Positions 9,815 through 21,473 of a DNA stretch of 64,000 bases are shown in pieces (the first letter of the stretch is position 1; every line of letters starts with the position of its first letter). The position numbers and the translations under genes were made by a program. This DNA comes from Haberlea rhodopensis (taxonomy: Eukaryota > Streptophyta > Magnoliopsida > Lamiales > Gesneriaceae). The notes below the pieces were generated by a model. The model searched no databases. It was not told the DNA's origin and saw nothing but the letters and a program-made list of their open reading frames with translations. The stretch spans positions 2,108,001 through 2,172,000 of the forward strand of contig CAJQUN010000051.1 in assembly GCA_907163345.1 (NCBI GenBank). Direction: 5' to 3'.

Positions 9815-10641
9815 TGGTAGTGCTTTTCGTGTACGCCCAAATTAACCCCACTCAATCCTCAAGATTGATAACAATAATGTAGTAGTGTGAGTAGGGATCG
9901 ATCCCACGAGGAGGTGTGAATCTTTGTGTTCGTTTCGATCTTTGTAGCCGTCTTCAACAAAATTGAAAGAAAATTATAAAACTATCCTAAACTACTCTAC
10001 CCTAACTATCTAGATGTTCTTTAGTCTAATTTTCGTAGGGAGGCTGATGGAGTAGGTTAGAATCCATGTGGGAAGAAAGAAATCATGTTTTTACACTTTC
10101 CAAAACTCTGCTGGCGTAGCTACGCCAGAAAATGGCGTAAAGACGCCTGATGACATGTCAAAATTATGGCTTCCTGCATTTCTGGAGTGTTTACGCCTCC
10201 GAATGGCGTAGCTATGCCTACACATGACGTAGCATTGTCGTAATTACGCCTGATAATGGCGTAATTACGCTTGTCTTCCATTTTTCTAGCGAGTTTCGTA
10301 TTTTGGCCGTAACTTTCTTGTACAAACTCCGAATTTTATGAATCAGCTGTCCACAAGAAGATAACTCAAAGTTCTACAACTTTTATATGGACCACATTTC
10401 CAAAACATGGCTTGAACATATAGAAATTTGAGGAGAAATGAGTAACATGTGTCTTGGATTCCGGTTTTTCCTCCTTTGTTCAACTTTATTGCTTCTTTCA
10501 TCATTTTAGCTTGATTTCTTCACCTTTCCCTACATTTACACAAATATACGATTATGTAGCATATGTATCAATTTATCCATCAAAATATACCAAATCGTAG
10601 ACAATTAAGCGCAATAGACGTGTCTATTTCTAGTCACATCA
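9815..10641 (-). mobile_element. B1 5' LTR, internally deleted
   Basis: In plus coordinates it starts TGGTAGTGCT and ends AGTCACATCA, the same ends as the B2 LTR at 43751-45256. It is 827 bp against 1506 bp. About 700 bp are missing around 9940, between a TTGTGTT and the GATCTTTGTAGCC block. In place of the GATCGATC cluster of B2 it has GGCGTAGCTACGCC palindromes. It was inserted into the gypsy relic D, whose pol starts again at 10642. Confidence 0.85.
10111..10271. repeat. GGCGTAGCTACGCC palindrome cluster
   Basis: CTGGCGTAGCTACGCCAG at 10111-10128 is an 18-bp perfect palindrome. Related GGCGTAGCTATGCC and GGCGTAATTACGCC copies follow. The cluster occupies the place where B2 and C2 LTRs have GATCGATC palindromes, just beside the shared block starting GAGTTTCGTATTTTGGCC. 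Confidence 0.9.
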
Positions 10642-11258
10642 GAGCTCGTCATGGAGATACACTTAATCTGATTGTTCTTGTCCAAGAGCTCCTGAAGTTA
10701 TTCCTTAAGTTCTTTCAATTCAGCCAAAGCCATTCAATAGCCTTTGAACTTGGTGTAGCACCTAGCACCAAGTTGGTTTCAAACTCTAATACACGGTCCG
10801 GAACTAATTCTGGTAGATCTTCAGGAAAAACTACCGAAAATTCTTGTACGATCGAAATGTTTTCTATTTTGAGCTCAACTTCTTTTTTTACCTCGCTTAT
10901 TGTGGTTAGGTAAATTTCTTCGCCATTTTTAATGGCTTTCCATGTTTGTGCAACAGATAATAGGAATTTTCGTTACTTGGCCTTGCCATGATATGCAATT
11001 TCCTCATGGTCTGGGGTTTTTGTCTTGACATTGCGGCAGTCAACTATCCCGTGGTGTTTAGCTAACAGTTCACTCCCAAAATAGCATCGAATTCTACCAT
11101 TTTGAAGGAACTCATGGTGGTACTTGATCCCTTGTGTCTATTGGACTGGCTGCGGTTGTGGCTGGTTGGTAGCAGGGTTGACCAACCCTTGTAATGTTGT
11201 CGTCACAATGTTGACAATTGCTATTAAGTTTTCACGACTAAGGAAAGTTCTTGTATGT
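10642..11258 (-). pseudogene. Gypsy relic D: protease end and linker to RT
   Basis: On the minus strand the segment 10740-10870 reads as the linker before gypsy RT: VVFPEDLPELVPDRV followed by LVLGATPSSK. Higher up (11040-11090) there is a protease C-terminal motif, FDAILG with broken downstream sequence, and then a Gag-like NLIAIVNIVTTTLQGLVN stretch at about 11150-11250. Order on the minus strand is gag, protease, linker, as expected, with deletions and stops. RT and everything after it have been lost where B1 is inserted. The gag start probably continues at 32644 beyond the nested insertion. Confidence 0.75.
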
Positions 11259-11580
11259 TGTGATGCCCGAAAATTAATGCTAAAAATCTCGGTGTGGTAA
11301 TGATCCTTAATGGATTTTAATTGTGGCAATTATGAATTAATTGTGGTATTGGGACTCCCGATGATTTTAATTTTTTGTATTTGGGATCGTTGGATCCAAG
11401 GGTTGAGATTGTATTCTCACCGTGGTGTTAAACCTTGGAATTGGGTTTTTTGTGGAATCTGGGGTCTGGGGTGCTTTGTGTTGGGGTTGGTAATGGAATT
11501 TGAGATTGAGAGGTAATTATTGAACACAGATGATTTTTAAGAGTCATGATGTATTTGTGGAGGACTCGGGATTTTGGAGC

Positions 11581-11650
11581 CTTGGTACTATATATACCAA
11601 GTAGACTCAGTGTTCAATCATTTTGTTCCTCATCCTCTCTCTCTCTCCTG
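11581..11650 (+). promoter_or_regulatory. LTR A3 core promoter
   Basis: CTTGGTA (11581-11587) and TACCAAG (11595-11601) flank TATATA, followed by a CT-rich patch. This is identical in layout to 6038-6110. Confidence 0.6.
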
Positions 11651-11971
11651 CGCCTCTCACCCCATTTCCCTTTCCCCTCTTTTTCCCCTTGGTGCTAAAT
11701 CGCTGGCGGCTTGGCTTGGGAGCCTGATTTCTCGAAGATAATTAGGTATTGTTCTTCTCCTCGCATTTATCTTCGATTTGGTAGTAGTATTGTGCTCTTT
11801 GGTTAAGGTTTGGGATGACTATGAGTTTTTGGAATTTTATAGATTTTGGATTGTTGTGTTTTAGGAGTTTTTATGGTGTCTTGGTTGAGGATTAATGATA
11901 TAATGGGTATTAGAATTGTTTATTTGGGGGTTTAAGCCATAAAAAACGCCATTTTTGGGTTGTTGCAGAGC

Positions 11972-12194
11972 TCGCCGATCGATCGGTATATGGGCTCGAT
12001 CTATCGCGCGTATTTTACAAAATTGCAAGGCGATGTACAGTACTCTCTATCGATCGAGCAAACCTGCCGATCGATCGAGATGGTCAGTCGATCGATCGAG
12101 AGGGTTGCTCGATCGATCGAGCAAGGAAGAATTTTGGTGGAAAATTTATGGAGCTCTCGATCGATCAAGCGCTTTTGGCCGATCTATCGAGAGG
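11972..12194. repeat. Palindrome cluster, LTR A3
   Basis: CTCGATCGATCGAG-type palindromes as in the first family A element. Several are decayed by one base (CGATCTATCG, CGATCAAG). Confidence 0.9.
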
Positions 12195-12533
12195 CCCTGT
12201 TTTGTGGTATATATTGTTGTGTTATTATGGAATCGATGCATGCTTCACTCGTGGTCTTTTAAAATGGTTAATCGTCATAGATTGACGATATATTTTTGGA
12301 GGTCAAGAGCGTGCTTGGGCACGTGATTGCATGCTTGTAATTAATTGTGAATTATTAATTGTGTTTAGCACATAATTCATCGGGTCACGGGACCAAGGCA
12401 AGGTTTGATTCGGACTAGAGAATTATAAGGTACGTATAATGTACGAGCATAATCTTATATCTTATCGCAATTGTTGAATGCATGATATATATTGTAATTG
12501 CAATAAATGGGTATACATTGCGAACTAAATGGG

Positions 12534-12636
12534 GCCGCTATGGAGCGAGCAATGGTTGGGATGTTGTCGTTCACGATGCCGCCGCTGTTGAGCGTGCGAG
12601 AGTATGGAATGCCGCCGCTATTGAGCGAGCGATGAA
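12534..12636. repeat. CGCT-N4-AGCG hairpin units, LTR A3
   Basis: Units CGCT-ATGG-AGCG, CGCT-GTTG-AGCG and CGCT-ATTG-AGCG occur in a row with variable spacers. Confidence 0.8.
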
Positions 12637-14107
12637 ATATATAACGTGATAGAACTATGGATTCATGGCATAGATGCATGTATTATGGGAAATCATTAAT
12701 GATTTATTCATATTTAATTATGAAATTGTCATGGTAAGAACGGATTTAGTTAATCAATGAAATGATTAACTGGCTTTTGGGAATTGATGGTTTCAGTTAT
12801 TTTGAGAAGAGGAACAGCATGGGGATCCCATGTGGTAACGATACTATACAGGGAGTATCTTTTACATTAAAGTTTTATTTTCTGTAAATTATGTACTATG
12901 ATGTTATGATTATGGGAATGGTGGTATTTGTATGCTCACCCTGTGTGGGGACTGTCTCTGTTGGGACAGGTGGAACAGGTACAACAGTAGCTCCAGAGTT
13001 GAGATCGAGCTATGCATTGGATGTTTTTCCAGGACCGGAGTACCAGTGCCGGTATCGAGTAGAGTACTTTATACATTAAATACACATTCACTCATTTGAT
13101 GCTCGCATGTGAGCACTGCTATATATGTATATGGGTTGTATAAAAGGCATGGGCCTTTCTCTTTTCATTTATTGGTTACGTGCAATTAAATAAGGAATTG
13201 CTAAATGATCTGAGAGCATGTTAGTGTATTATAAGGGTGCATGCTATGCAAGTGGACTTGGTTGGGGAATTTGAACATTATGTGGTTCTAATGCAATAAA
13301 TTTTATAGATGGTATATGTAAGGACCACCGTGCCCTTAACCCATTATTAGTGTATTATAACATGCCATTAGTGCATACAATCATACATATAGGGGAATAT
13401 ACCACTTATCATCATAGCCAATCATGCATGTAATAAAAATTCTTTACATTATTCCATATAATGTCTAGTTTTCCCCAACCAAGTCCACATACATCTCATG
13501 CACCAATATAATACACTAACATGTTCTCAGTTCATTTAACAATTCAATAAATAATTGTATGCTACTCATAAATGGAGAGAGAAAGGCCCTTGTCTTTCTA
13601 TACATGCCATATACACGTAATAGTGCTCATATACGAGCATCAAATAGGTATGTGTGTATCAAATGTATAAAATATGGTGCTCAATACCGTCACTGGTATT
13701 CCGATCCCTGGTAGCACCTCCAATCCATAGCTCGAGCTCATCTCCAAAGCCATCGATGTACCTAACCACCTGCCTCAACAGAGACAGCCCTCACACGGGG
13801 TGAGCATACCAATATCCCAAATCCAATAATCACAATAATACAATTCATAATTTACAACAATGTAAATGCTATGAAATACAAAATATACTCCCTGGATGGT
13901 ATCACCCTCATCCGGGATTCCCTGTACTGTCCATGTTCTCAAAACAACTGAAACCATCAAATTCCCAAATGCCAGTTAATCATTACATTGATTAACAAGT
14001 CCATGTGCTATATACCGATATCATAATCAATAATACCAAATCATTAAATAATGATTACAGATATTCCAAAAACCTCACTTATGGTTCCATAGTTCTATTC
14101 CATTACT

Positions 14108-14213
14108 CGCTCTACAATAGCGGCATTTCATTCGCACGCATGCTCAACAGCAGTGGCGTCATAACCGATTTTCGCTCAAAGGCGACAACATCCCAATCAT
14201 TGCTCGCTCAAAA
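14108..14213. repeat. Hairpin units in A' left LTR
   Basis: CGCT-loop-AGCG units include one variant, TGCT-CAAC-AGCA, near 14142-14153, in which both arm ends changed and pairing is kept. The same units occur at 21908-22020. Confidence 0.75.
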
Positions 14214-14807
14214 GCGGCACCATATAAATCCGAATGCATATATATACATTTGTAGCAAATACCATAAACCATGGATTTCAATAACCATTTATTGCTAATA
14301 CCATATGTCATGCATTGACATACACATTCACTGTAATACAGTGTACCAAGCACTCAACATTTGCAATTATAATAGAGGGCTATGCTCGTACGTCATACGT
14401 ACCTTATAATTCCGTAGCTCGTGACCAACCTCGCCTGAGTCCCACGACCCGATGAGTTAAGTGCTAACATGAAAATAACTCCCAATTAAACATAGGCATG
14501 CAATCACGTGCCCAAGCACGTTCACAACTTCCAAACCTATCGTCTATCCATGACGATTACCAAAATAAAAGCCCCCGGGCTAAGCATGCATAATACCCAA
14601 AATATTCCATTTTATATGTTTAAAAGATAGCCAAAAACTCAACCGAGAATTCCGTTTTATTAATAAAATTTGGCTCCAAACATTCCCTTTTTAGAGTGTA
14701 GCATTCTCATTGGAATGTTGACATTGCCCCGAAAATCGGCTAATTAAACCTCGATTCCAAAATCCCGATATTTTCCAAAATTCGAAAAAAAACAAGCCAA
14801 ACAGGGC

Positions 14808-14972
14808 CGCGATCGATCGCCCATCAGGCGCGATCGATCGCGCGAGTACACTGCCATCCGCAATCGATCGCCAAGACCATCGCGATCGATCACCTACTGT
14901 TCGCGATCGATCGCCGAGACTATTCATCGCCTTCCCAAAATCAGCAACATGTCGCGAGCCGCGATCGATCGC
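14808..14972. repeat. GCGATCGATCGC palindrome cluster, A' left LTR
   Basis: About six palindromes, almost all with GCG/CGC flanks and not the CTCG/CGAG flanks of element A. Single decayed sites (GCAATCGATCGC, GCGATCGATCAC) fit C-to-T or G-to-A change. Confidence 0.9.
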
Positions 14973-15248
14973 GACCTGCGGGTTTCCGAAAAATTCGAGC
15001 TTTAATGGTGTTTTTCACACCCAAACTCAAAACCAACACCCCATACACCTTCAACACCTCAAATACACCATTTAAACCAATTAAAACTCCAAAAACTCAA
15101 CATAGGATTTTAACCAAAAATCCCCAAAACCCATAACCAACCAAAACCTCAACCAAAATCTACCATACCACTACCAAATCGAAGACAATGGTGAGGGGAA
15201 GATGAAACCTGATTATCTTCGAGAAACCAGGCTCCCGAGTCAAGCCAC

Positions 15249-16666
15249 TGATCGCTTTTATTTTAAACAATTATTTCTCAGTGTAGCGATTCTATACCGC
15301 AAGTGCACGGTGTCAAGTTTTAGTATAATGGTCTAAAAGTAAGGATTGTCGTACTCACAGGGACTAGTAAATAATTACCAAACTCCACTAGTTTAACTAT
15401 ATTTAGTCTACGATAACCGGTTGTGATTATAACGCGACAAATTAACTAAATATGTAACCCAAACAATCAATGGTGAATAAGATTAATAATCAAAAGAAAC
15501 AATTATCAAGACTTTCGGTTCACCTATGTAATCCCCCATAATTTGCCTATTAGTTAATAATCGAATTCAAACAATCTAAGGTGACGAGTTTTCCAAATTT
15601 ATCTAATATACTCTCTCGAGTTATATTAAACCTAATATCAAATTGCAGTAAGTCACTCTCGTGTACTTATTTAACAACACAATATTGTATTAAGATCCGT
15701 GAAAACTTCTAGCTTTCGATTACTAGATATCTATAGCTATCACACGTGTATTTGACTTCATCTCTCGATATCAGTCGGAAATCCACGGCATAAATCACTA
15801 TATCGAATCACAATTTTATCTCTCATTCTCGATGTAATTTAAATATCATTCAAGGATGTCCAAACCCTTAAAAGCATGAAGAACAATGATCTATGCACTT
15901 AGATAATAAGAATCAATCAAAAACATTCAATTGAAATCATGGGTTCATACAAAGGATCTTCTAAGTCTTGATAACAAACCTAGCCAACAATCTCCATCAA
16001 ATAACAATGCATAAACATGTTTTGCAACATTCTAAACATTAAAATCTAATGAAAATATAGAACTAGAGTTAGAAATACGGAAATAACGAGAGGCGTTGAC
16101 TCCTTGCGTTGCTCCGTCGTCCCGTCTCTTCCGATGCGTCTCTTCTTCAATGGTTATGGTGTATGGATGGTTGGGGATGATTGAGAGTGATGGTGGCTGA
16201 GTATGTAGGGTTAATAATGAGCCAAAAAGTCCCAAAAACGTCCATGATAATCCATATTTATGGTAGGAGGAGTTTCACCAAGTTTGGACACCAAATAACC
16301 AAGATGGAAACAAAATCTCGAATTTTTCGAGTCAAGGCGATCGATCGCCTCAAATGAGGCGATGGATCACATTTTGCTACTGCCTGGAGGCGATCGATTG
16401 CCTCATTTGAGGCGATCGATTGCCTTATTTGAGGCGATCGGTCGCCTCCTCTATTTTCATCAAATTACGATTTTGCCCCTCTTTTTCCAGGTTTGCTCAG
16501 TTTGGTCCTTTTTCATCATTTTAAGCCTATTTCCTCCACTTTTATGCATTTGGCACTGGATTCCTGAAATATACAAATATAAACCAAAAAGAGTAATATT
16601 TTCCAAGAATCACTACAAAAACGCCCCTAATCTTATATCAAATTAAGTGTAAAATCACACTTATCA
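15249..16666 (-). mobile_element. Solo family C LTR
   Basis: This 1418-bp LTR starts TGATCGCTTT and ends CACTTATCA in plus coordinates, flanked by the perfect duplication GCCAC (15244-15248, 16667-16671). The undisturbed site is visible at 32070-32085 in the other A' LTR, which confirms the exact insertion point. Its ends and the block with ACCGCAAGTGCACGGTGTC match C2 at 37745. It has no internal region, so it arose by LTR-LTR recombination. Confidence 0.95.
16337..16450. repeat. GAGGCGATCGATCGCCTC palindromes, solo C LTR
   Basis: Four 18-bp palindromic units with GAGG/CCTC flanks, separated by short spacers such as AAAT and ATTT and carrying a few point mutations. Confidence 0.9.
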
Positions 16667-16739
16667 GCCACCAACGATTTCTCCTCCAAGGGAGAAAAGA
16701 GGGAAATGGGGGAGAGTTTGGGCGCATAGAGAGAGAGGG

Positions 16740-16803
16740 AGAGAGAGAAGGAATTCGTCCAAATGACGGAATACCGAGTCCACTTGGTATATATAGTACC
16801 AAA
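16740..16803 (-). promoter_or_regulatory. A' LTR core promoter
   Basis: On the minus strand this is the TATATATA box between TTGGTA and TACCAA arms, with the GA/CT-rich patch at 16725-16751 downstream. Confidence 0.55.
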
Positions 16804-17125
16804 ACTCGAAAATACCAATCCTTCCACAAATACATCATGACTCATTAAAAATCATCTGTTTTCAATAATTACCTCCCAAACTCTATTTCCATTAACAGCA
16901 TCAGTACAAAGTACTCCGGACCCCCAAATCCCACCAAAGTCCAAATTCCAAGGTTATCACCAGGATGAGAATACAATTCATCCCCTCGGATCCAACGACT
17001 CCAAATACAGGATTTAAAATCCCCGGGAGTCCCAAAATCGTAATTATTACACAATTGCCACAAATAAAATCCATTAAGAATTATTACCACACCGGGATTA
17101 ACACCATTAATCCCCGGGTATCACA

Positions 17126-17140
17126 ATTATCCCCCACTAA
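17126..17140 (-). other. Polypurine tract of A'
   Basis: ATTATCCCCCACTAA is the reverse complement of the family A tract and lies directly beside the LTR end. Confidence 0.8.
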
Positions 17141-19424
17141 TAAAATTTTGTCCTAAAAATTTGCACAGCGTATTTCACGTAACGCCGAAAACACGCAATC
17201 CAAATGGATCCACGATGTCGAATCATGAACATAATATGAACGAGACACCAACCGCGAGGATACCGACCTCGCACCAAATCTGGAATGGAGCAACCTCTCC
17301 CACCGACACAAATCCACGAAAGACATCAGCATTCCCTGATGCTAACCATCTCAAAGGCAGTCAACCAAACATAACTGCAAATTAAACAAATCATTCGTGA
17401 TTCTAAAATAGATATCGCCTCGATGATATCTACGATTTAGCCTACGATGTTAATCATACATCGTTAGCAAGGAAACCACCCGTACACTACAGTGTACTAA
17501 TACTACATCCGGCTTCCGCTTTCCAAATCCATCTCCATCAAAGGAGTAGTTGCACCACATTGCAACACGGATTGGGCAACAACACGACCACTGATCAACA
17601 CAAAACACATCTTCAAAGATGTCTACATCCGGGTGTTCTAAGAATCATATATTGGTCCAAATATGCCATCGAGACTCCACAAGGTCTCGAGTTCTCGAAA
17701 GGACATGCAAGAACAATCAATTGCATTCGCGCCACACGTGCCAACCACGATACTGAACAAATCCGAATCCTGACCATCCTTCGTTTATCCCGGGATGCAA
17801 CAATCCTAAAACAGGGAGGCTATCGAATTATCCAACAAAAATTACCATGGTTCCAAAACACGACAATCCCTCCTCAGGGGAAGTCAACCGGACCTCACGA
17901 TTATTCCTCAGAATACATCGTGTCATCGAGATTACCGATCTCTAGGTGCCACAATCTCTCACCGGAGATTCATCAGACCAAGCATACTCAATGCAATAGA
18001 CTCGAGTATCTCCAATCATACCCAAAGTCTCAAAACCAATTGTCAATCCCCAGCTATTCTCACCTCGCAGAGAATAATGATTAACAGACAAACGGTCAAT
18101 GGTGTGATTCCAACATCAACACCTCACAAACTGACTCATTGAATCCCCCAAAGATTCCAAATCGGTAGGTATAACAATGCTACCTTACTCACAAGGAAAA
18201 ACGTCATGGACTCATGACCCTCCAACCTCGAACCGTCGTTCGGAAAACCTGGATATATTTATGCCCAAAACATATCCCAGAACCAAAAATACGCAACTGG
18301 TTCAGAATAGTGCATCAAACCACTATTACCAAATGAAACCCGTATACGCCATGTATACGCAACTAATGATGCTCTGTACTAATGCCATAGTACTCCACAA
18401 TTTCGAGCATTACCCCGGAGACGTCTCCTCGAACGTCTCACTGGAAGTACGAAGCCATCACATAGTCCAACACTAGTAGGGCTTACCCCTGTTGATTCAC
18501 AATCAACCCTCTACCAATACCAGCTGTCTCCATGACAGTACAATCCAAATCTCTCCAAGAGATAAAATCAATATAGTAGTGTTACCCCACTAGCTAATCC
18601 CACAAATCCAATTGTGACTCCCGTTCCATTCCATATGCAAGGATGCTCAACTAGAGCTAACAACGACTTGTTGACACTCGTGTTGGTACTACCAACAAAA
18701 TTGAGCTGTCCCATTACAAGTCCCTCAAAACAATAGACGAATAAACGTTCCCCTGAGGTATTCCCTGCCTCAATCATCATGCCACATAGAGACTACAAGA
18801 GTCTACCATAAGTCCTCATCGTATCATCATACGATTCACCGAACTCGGTCCCAACGCGCAGTATAATGGCTCCAACAAGCACACTATAACACTGCCACGA
18901 TATCTGACTAGCAAATTGCTGCCTCCACAGGCTTATACCAAGCCTACCAACGTATCATACGTTCCACCCCGGTACACCATGACATCCATTAGGGTAGTGG
19001 GTCATCACCCAATGTTTCTCTAATACCAATGCACAAAGGACACCCTGGTGTCTTGCTCAACCACAAAGCAATCCTAATTCCGTAGGATTTATTCCACACC
19101 CTCAGGGGTGGGTGTGATAATGTCTACCACATGTCACCTCGGCATGAGCAAGTAGTTTCCTCAACAACACTCCTGATACCAGTCACTTGGCCATAGCCAT
19201 TCCAACGAGTATACCCAAAGGTACCACTACTCGTAAAATATTTACCTCAATTATGTGCTGCGGTACACTTCCTGTACGGCGCACCCAATAATTCATCGAG
19301 CGACCTGCTAAGCATAATGGTCTCGTCAACTAGTGACCCAGACACTACCATGTGCTCACCATTGGCACTCAAACCATACGACTAAATACACATACATAAA
19401 TGTATTATTCATCGAAACGACGCT

Positions 19425-19620
19425 ACTCGTCTACATAGACATCCACTATGTCATCGTCATCTCGTGACGGTACCTGTCAACATATGACATTCAAAAGAAC
19501 ATCGTCAACTCGTGACGGTACATGTCGACACCAGACATTCACAATCTCATCGTCAAACACGTGACGGTATATGTCGATACATGACATCCATATTCTCATC
19601 GTCAAACATATGACAGCATA
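19425..19620. repeat. Two-stem array, A' copy
   Basis: CGTCA-N5-TGACG alternates with TGTCR-loop-YGACA, as in 3080-3325. Clear stems are CGTCA-TCTCG-TGACG, TGTCA-ACATA-TGACA and CGTCA-ACTCG-TGACG. Confidence 0.85.
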
Positions 19621-19769
19621 TAACAACACATGGTACCCATAATAATGCTAGTAAAACAATAATACACCATACCTCATCGCTAAAAAGATAGCGGCATACC
19701 TCTATCCATCGTCCACCAGTGGTACGCAAGAGCACCCATCGCTCGTAGTCGGCATAATCCAATGCTACG

Positions 19770-20335
19770 TACATAGCGGTATAACCCATCGCTATAGAAT
19801 CAGCGGCATGATCCCTCGCCATAGAGTCAGCGGCATAAAACATCGCTATAAATATCCGGCGGTATGAACCATCGCCAAAGAGGTAGTGGAATGACCCATC
19901 GCTATATAATACCCAGCGGTATGAACCATCGCCATAGATTTAGCGGAATGTACCATCGCTATATAATATCTGGCGGCATGAACCATCACCATAGAATAGC
20001 GGAACAAACCATCGCTATGAATACCCAGCGGCATAAACCATCGCCAATAGAATAGCGGAATGAACCATCGCTATGAATACCCGGCGGCATAAACCATCGC
20101 CAATAGAATAGCGGAATGAACCATCGCTATGAATATCCGGCGGCATAAACCAACGCCAATAGAATAGCGGAATGAACCATCGCTATATAATATCTGGCGG
20201 CATGAACCATCGCCATAGAATAGCGGAATAAACCATCGCTATGAATACCGGCGGCATAAACCATCGCCAATAGAATAGCGGAATGAACCATCGCTATGAA
20301 TACCCGGCGGCATAAACCATCGCCAATAGAATAGC
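19770..20335. repeat. 27-bp alternating hairpin minisatellite, A' copy
   Basis: The inverse of the 2474-2955 array and longer, with about 20 units. AGCG-GAATGAACCAT-CGCT alternates with GGCG-GCATAAACCAT-CGCC, each with an 11-base loop. A few units have mispaired arms. Confidence 0.9.
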
Positions 20336-20349
20336 CGATCCCTAGTCTT

Positions 20350-20555
20350 GTTACAGTAGTGTATTTTAATGCACCTCGCTTGTCATGACCGTGGCACAAA
20401 TACCCCTCGCTTTGACATATTAGCGGTATAGAATAACCTCGCTCAAATGCGACATACGACAAAATCCTCGCTTCAACATTTGGCGGCAAATATTCTTTCC
20501 TCGCTACGATATGACAGCGGCAAGTATTCAATCATCGCGTCAAGTGACAGCGGCA
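20350..20555. repeat. Degenerate CGCT/AGCG units, A' copy
   Basis: Units of the CCTCGCTT...AGCGGCA type resemble the chromovirus LTR arrays and correspond to 1973-2385. Confidence 0.65.
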
Positions 20556-20827
20556 AACCATTTAAAATCATCACTCATCCATAACAACGACTCGTGGGAT
20601 ATTCACCAAGCATTCCATCTATACCTGCAACACAAGATGACAGTGTAAAATAGTCTAGCATTTACATTATGATGTAAATTTGGCATATAATATTTTAAAT
20701 TAGGCTGTTAATATTATTTCCATACATAGGTTGTACTTTCCTTACATAAGTTGTAATTGTATCCTATTTAATGGAGTGATGAATGAATGGAAAGGGTTTT
20801 TCAGAAAGAAAGTCAATTTGTATTACA

Positions 20828-20840
20828 TGGTATCAGAGCC
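20828..20840 (+). other. Copia fragment primer-binding site
   Basis: TGGTATCAGAGCC matches the 3' end of initiator-Met tRNA and directly follows the LTR end. Confidence 0.85.
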
Positions 20841-20879
20841 AAATAAAATCTCGAGTCTTTCTTTCTCTGATTTTTATTG

Positions 20880-21005
20880 CGCATCGCTACTGTTCATCGC
20901 GCGTCGGTACTGTTCATCGCTGTCACTGTTCATCGAGTCGCATTGTTCATCGCACGGCACTATTCATCGCGTCGCCACTGTTCATCGCTCATCATTGTTC
21001 ATCGT
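20880..21005 (+). repeat. TGTTCATCG leader repeat
   Basis: About seven copies of an ACTGTTCATCG core are spaced 15-20 bp apart between primer site and gag start. Variable CG-rich spacers separate them. Confidence 0.85.
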
Positions 21006-21172
21006 TTGAATTTTTTTTTTCCTCGGTTGATTGCTTTTATCGTGACATCCCAAAAAATAATATTGGGTTTTGTTCGATCGGCTTTATCGCATCAGTGTTA
21101 GCCTTTGTTTCTCATCAATTGCTAATATTGTGTGACGTTCAACTGAAATACTGTCAAATACTCTTTCATACC

Positions 21173-21473
21173 ATGAGTAATTTTGAATCTTTCGGTATCA
21201 AATTCACGGGTAAAAACTATTCGGCTTGGGAATTCCAATTTCGTCTGTTCGTGACGGGAAAGGAATTATGGGGACATGTTGATGGGATTACTTCCATCCC
21301 TCTTGATACAGCGTCCCTAACCAAATGGAAGATTACAGATGCTCGTATCATGTCATGGATGCTAGCATCTGTCGATCCACTCATTGTACGAAATCTTCGC
21401 CCATACAAAACCGCCAAAGCCATGTGGGACTACTTACACAAGTCTATTGTCAAAACAATGTGGCTAGGCGATA
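21173..21473 (+). pseudogene. Copia gag N-terminal fragment
   Basis: The ATG at 21173 begins MSNFESFGIKFTGKNYSAWE, the typical start of copia Gag (a FTGKNY-W-F motif), and continues for about 100 codons to DYLHKSIVK. The frame is open to 21754 but after 21473 reads through unrelated LTR sequence. An upstream in-frame ATG at 20783 lies inside the LTR and leader, so 21173 is preferred. The zinc knuckle and pol are absent. Confidence 0.8.

Larger units (their letters stand above)
11259..13316 (+). mobile_element. Family A LTR (A3), left segment
   Basis: It starts TGTGATGCCCG and follows the family A LTR through promoter, palindrome cluster and hairpin units, then stops at 13316, where an inverted family A element is inserted. 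The remaining LTR end lies at 32539-32643. There is no polypurine tract before 11259 and no primer site after 32643, so this is probably a solo LTR. The flanks TATGT (11254-11258) and GATGT (32644-32648) would be a duplication with one mismatch. It sits inside relic D. Confidence 0.85.
13317..17125 (-). mobile_element. A' 3' LTR (left copy), split by solo C LTR
   Basis: Reverse-complement family A LTR of about 2386 bp once the nested solo LTR and one GCCAC duplication are removed. It contains hairpin units (14108-14213), a palindrome cluster (14808-14972) and the core promoter (16740-16803), then ends GGGTATCACA before the polypurine tract. Confidence 0.9.
17126..20640 (-). mobile_element. 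A' internal region, non-coding
   Basis: Homologous along its length to the internal region of element A (1536-5715) in inverse orientation. No retroelement protein can be read. An antisense open frame of 174 codons (17560-18084) exists, but its counterpart in element A is broken. Tandem arrays lie at 19425-19620, 19770-20335 and 20350-20555. The end with the primer site is missing, because the copia fragment and a deletion follow from about 20640 to 21473. Confidence 0.8.
20706..21473 (+). mobile_element. Copia 5' fragment (LTR, leader, gag start)
   Basis: A short LTR probably runs from TGTTAATATT at 20706 to ATTACA at 20827; its left end is tentative. The primer site TGGTATCAGAGCC starts at 20828, then a repetitive leader and the first hundred codons of gag follow. 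At about 21473 the sequence changes abruptly to the family A' LTR, about 355 bp inside that LTR. The rest of the copia element and the outer end of the A' LTR have both been lost, most simply by one deletion. Confidence 0.8.

Noticed and set aside
10563..10913. 116-codon plus-strand open frame
   Set aside because: It is the complement of the gypsy protease-RT linker on the minus strand and partly overlaps the B1 LTR.
19770..20335. Possible CRISPR-like array (regular repeats and spacers)
   Set aside because: Spacers are not unique, units are diverged and hairpin-like, and the context is a plant retroelement.
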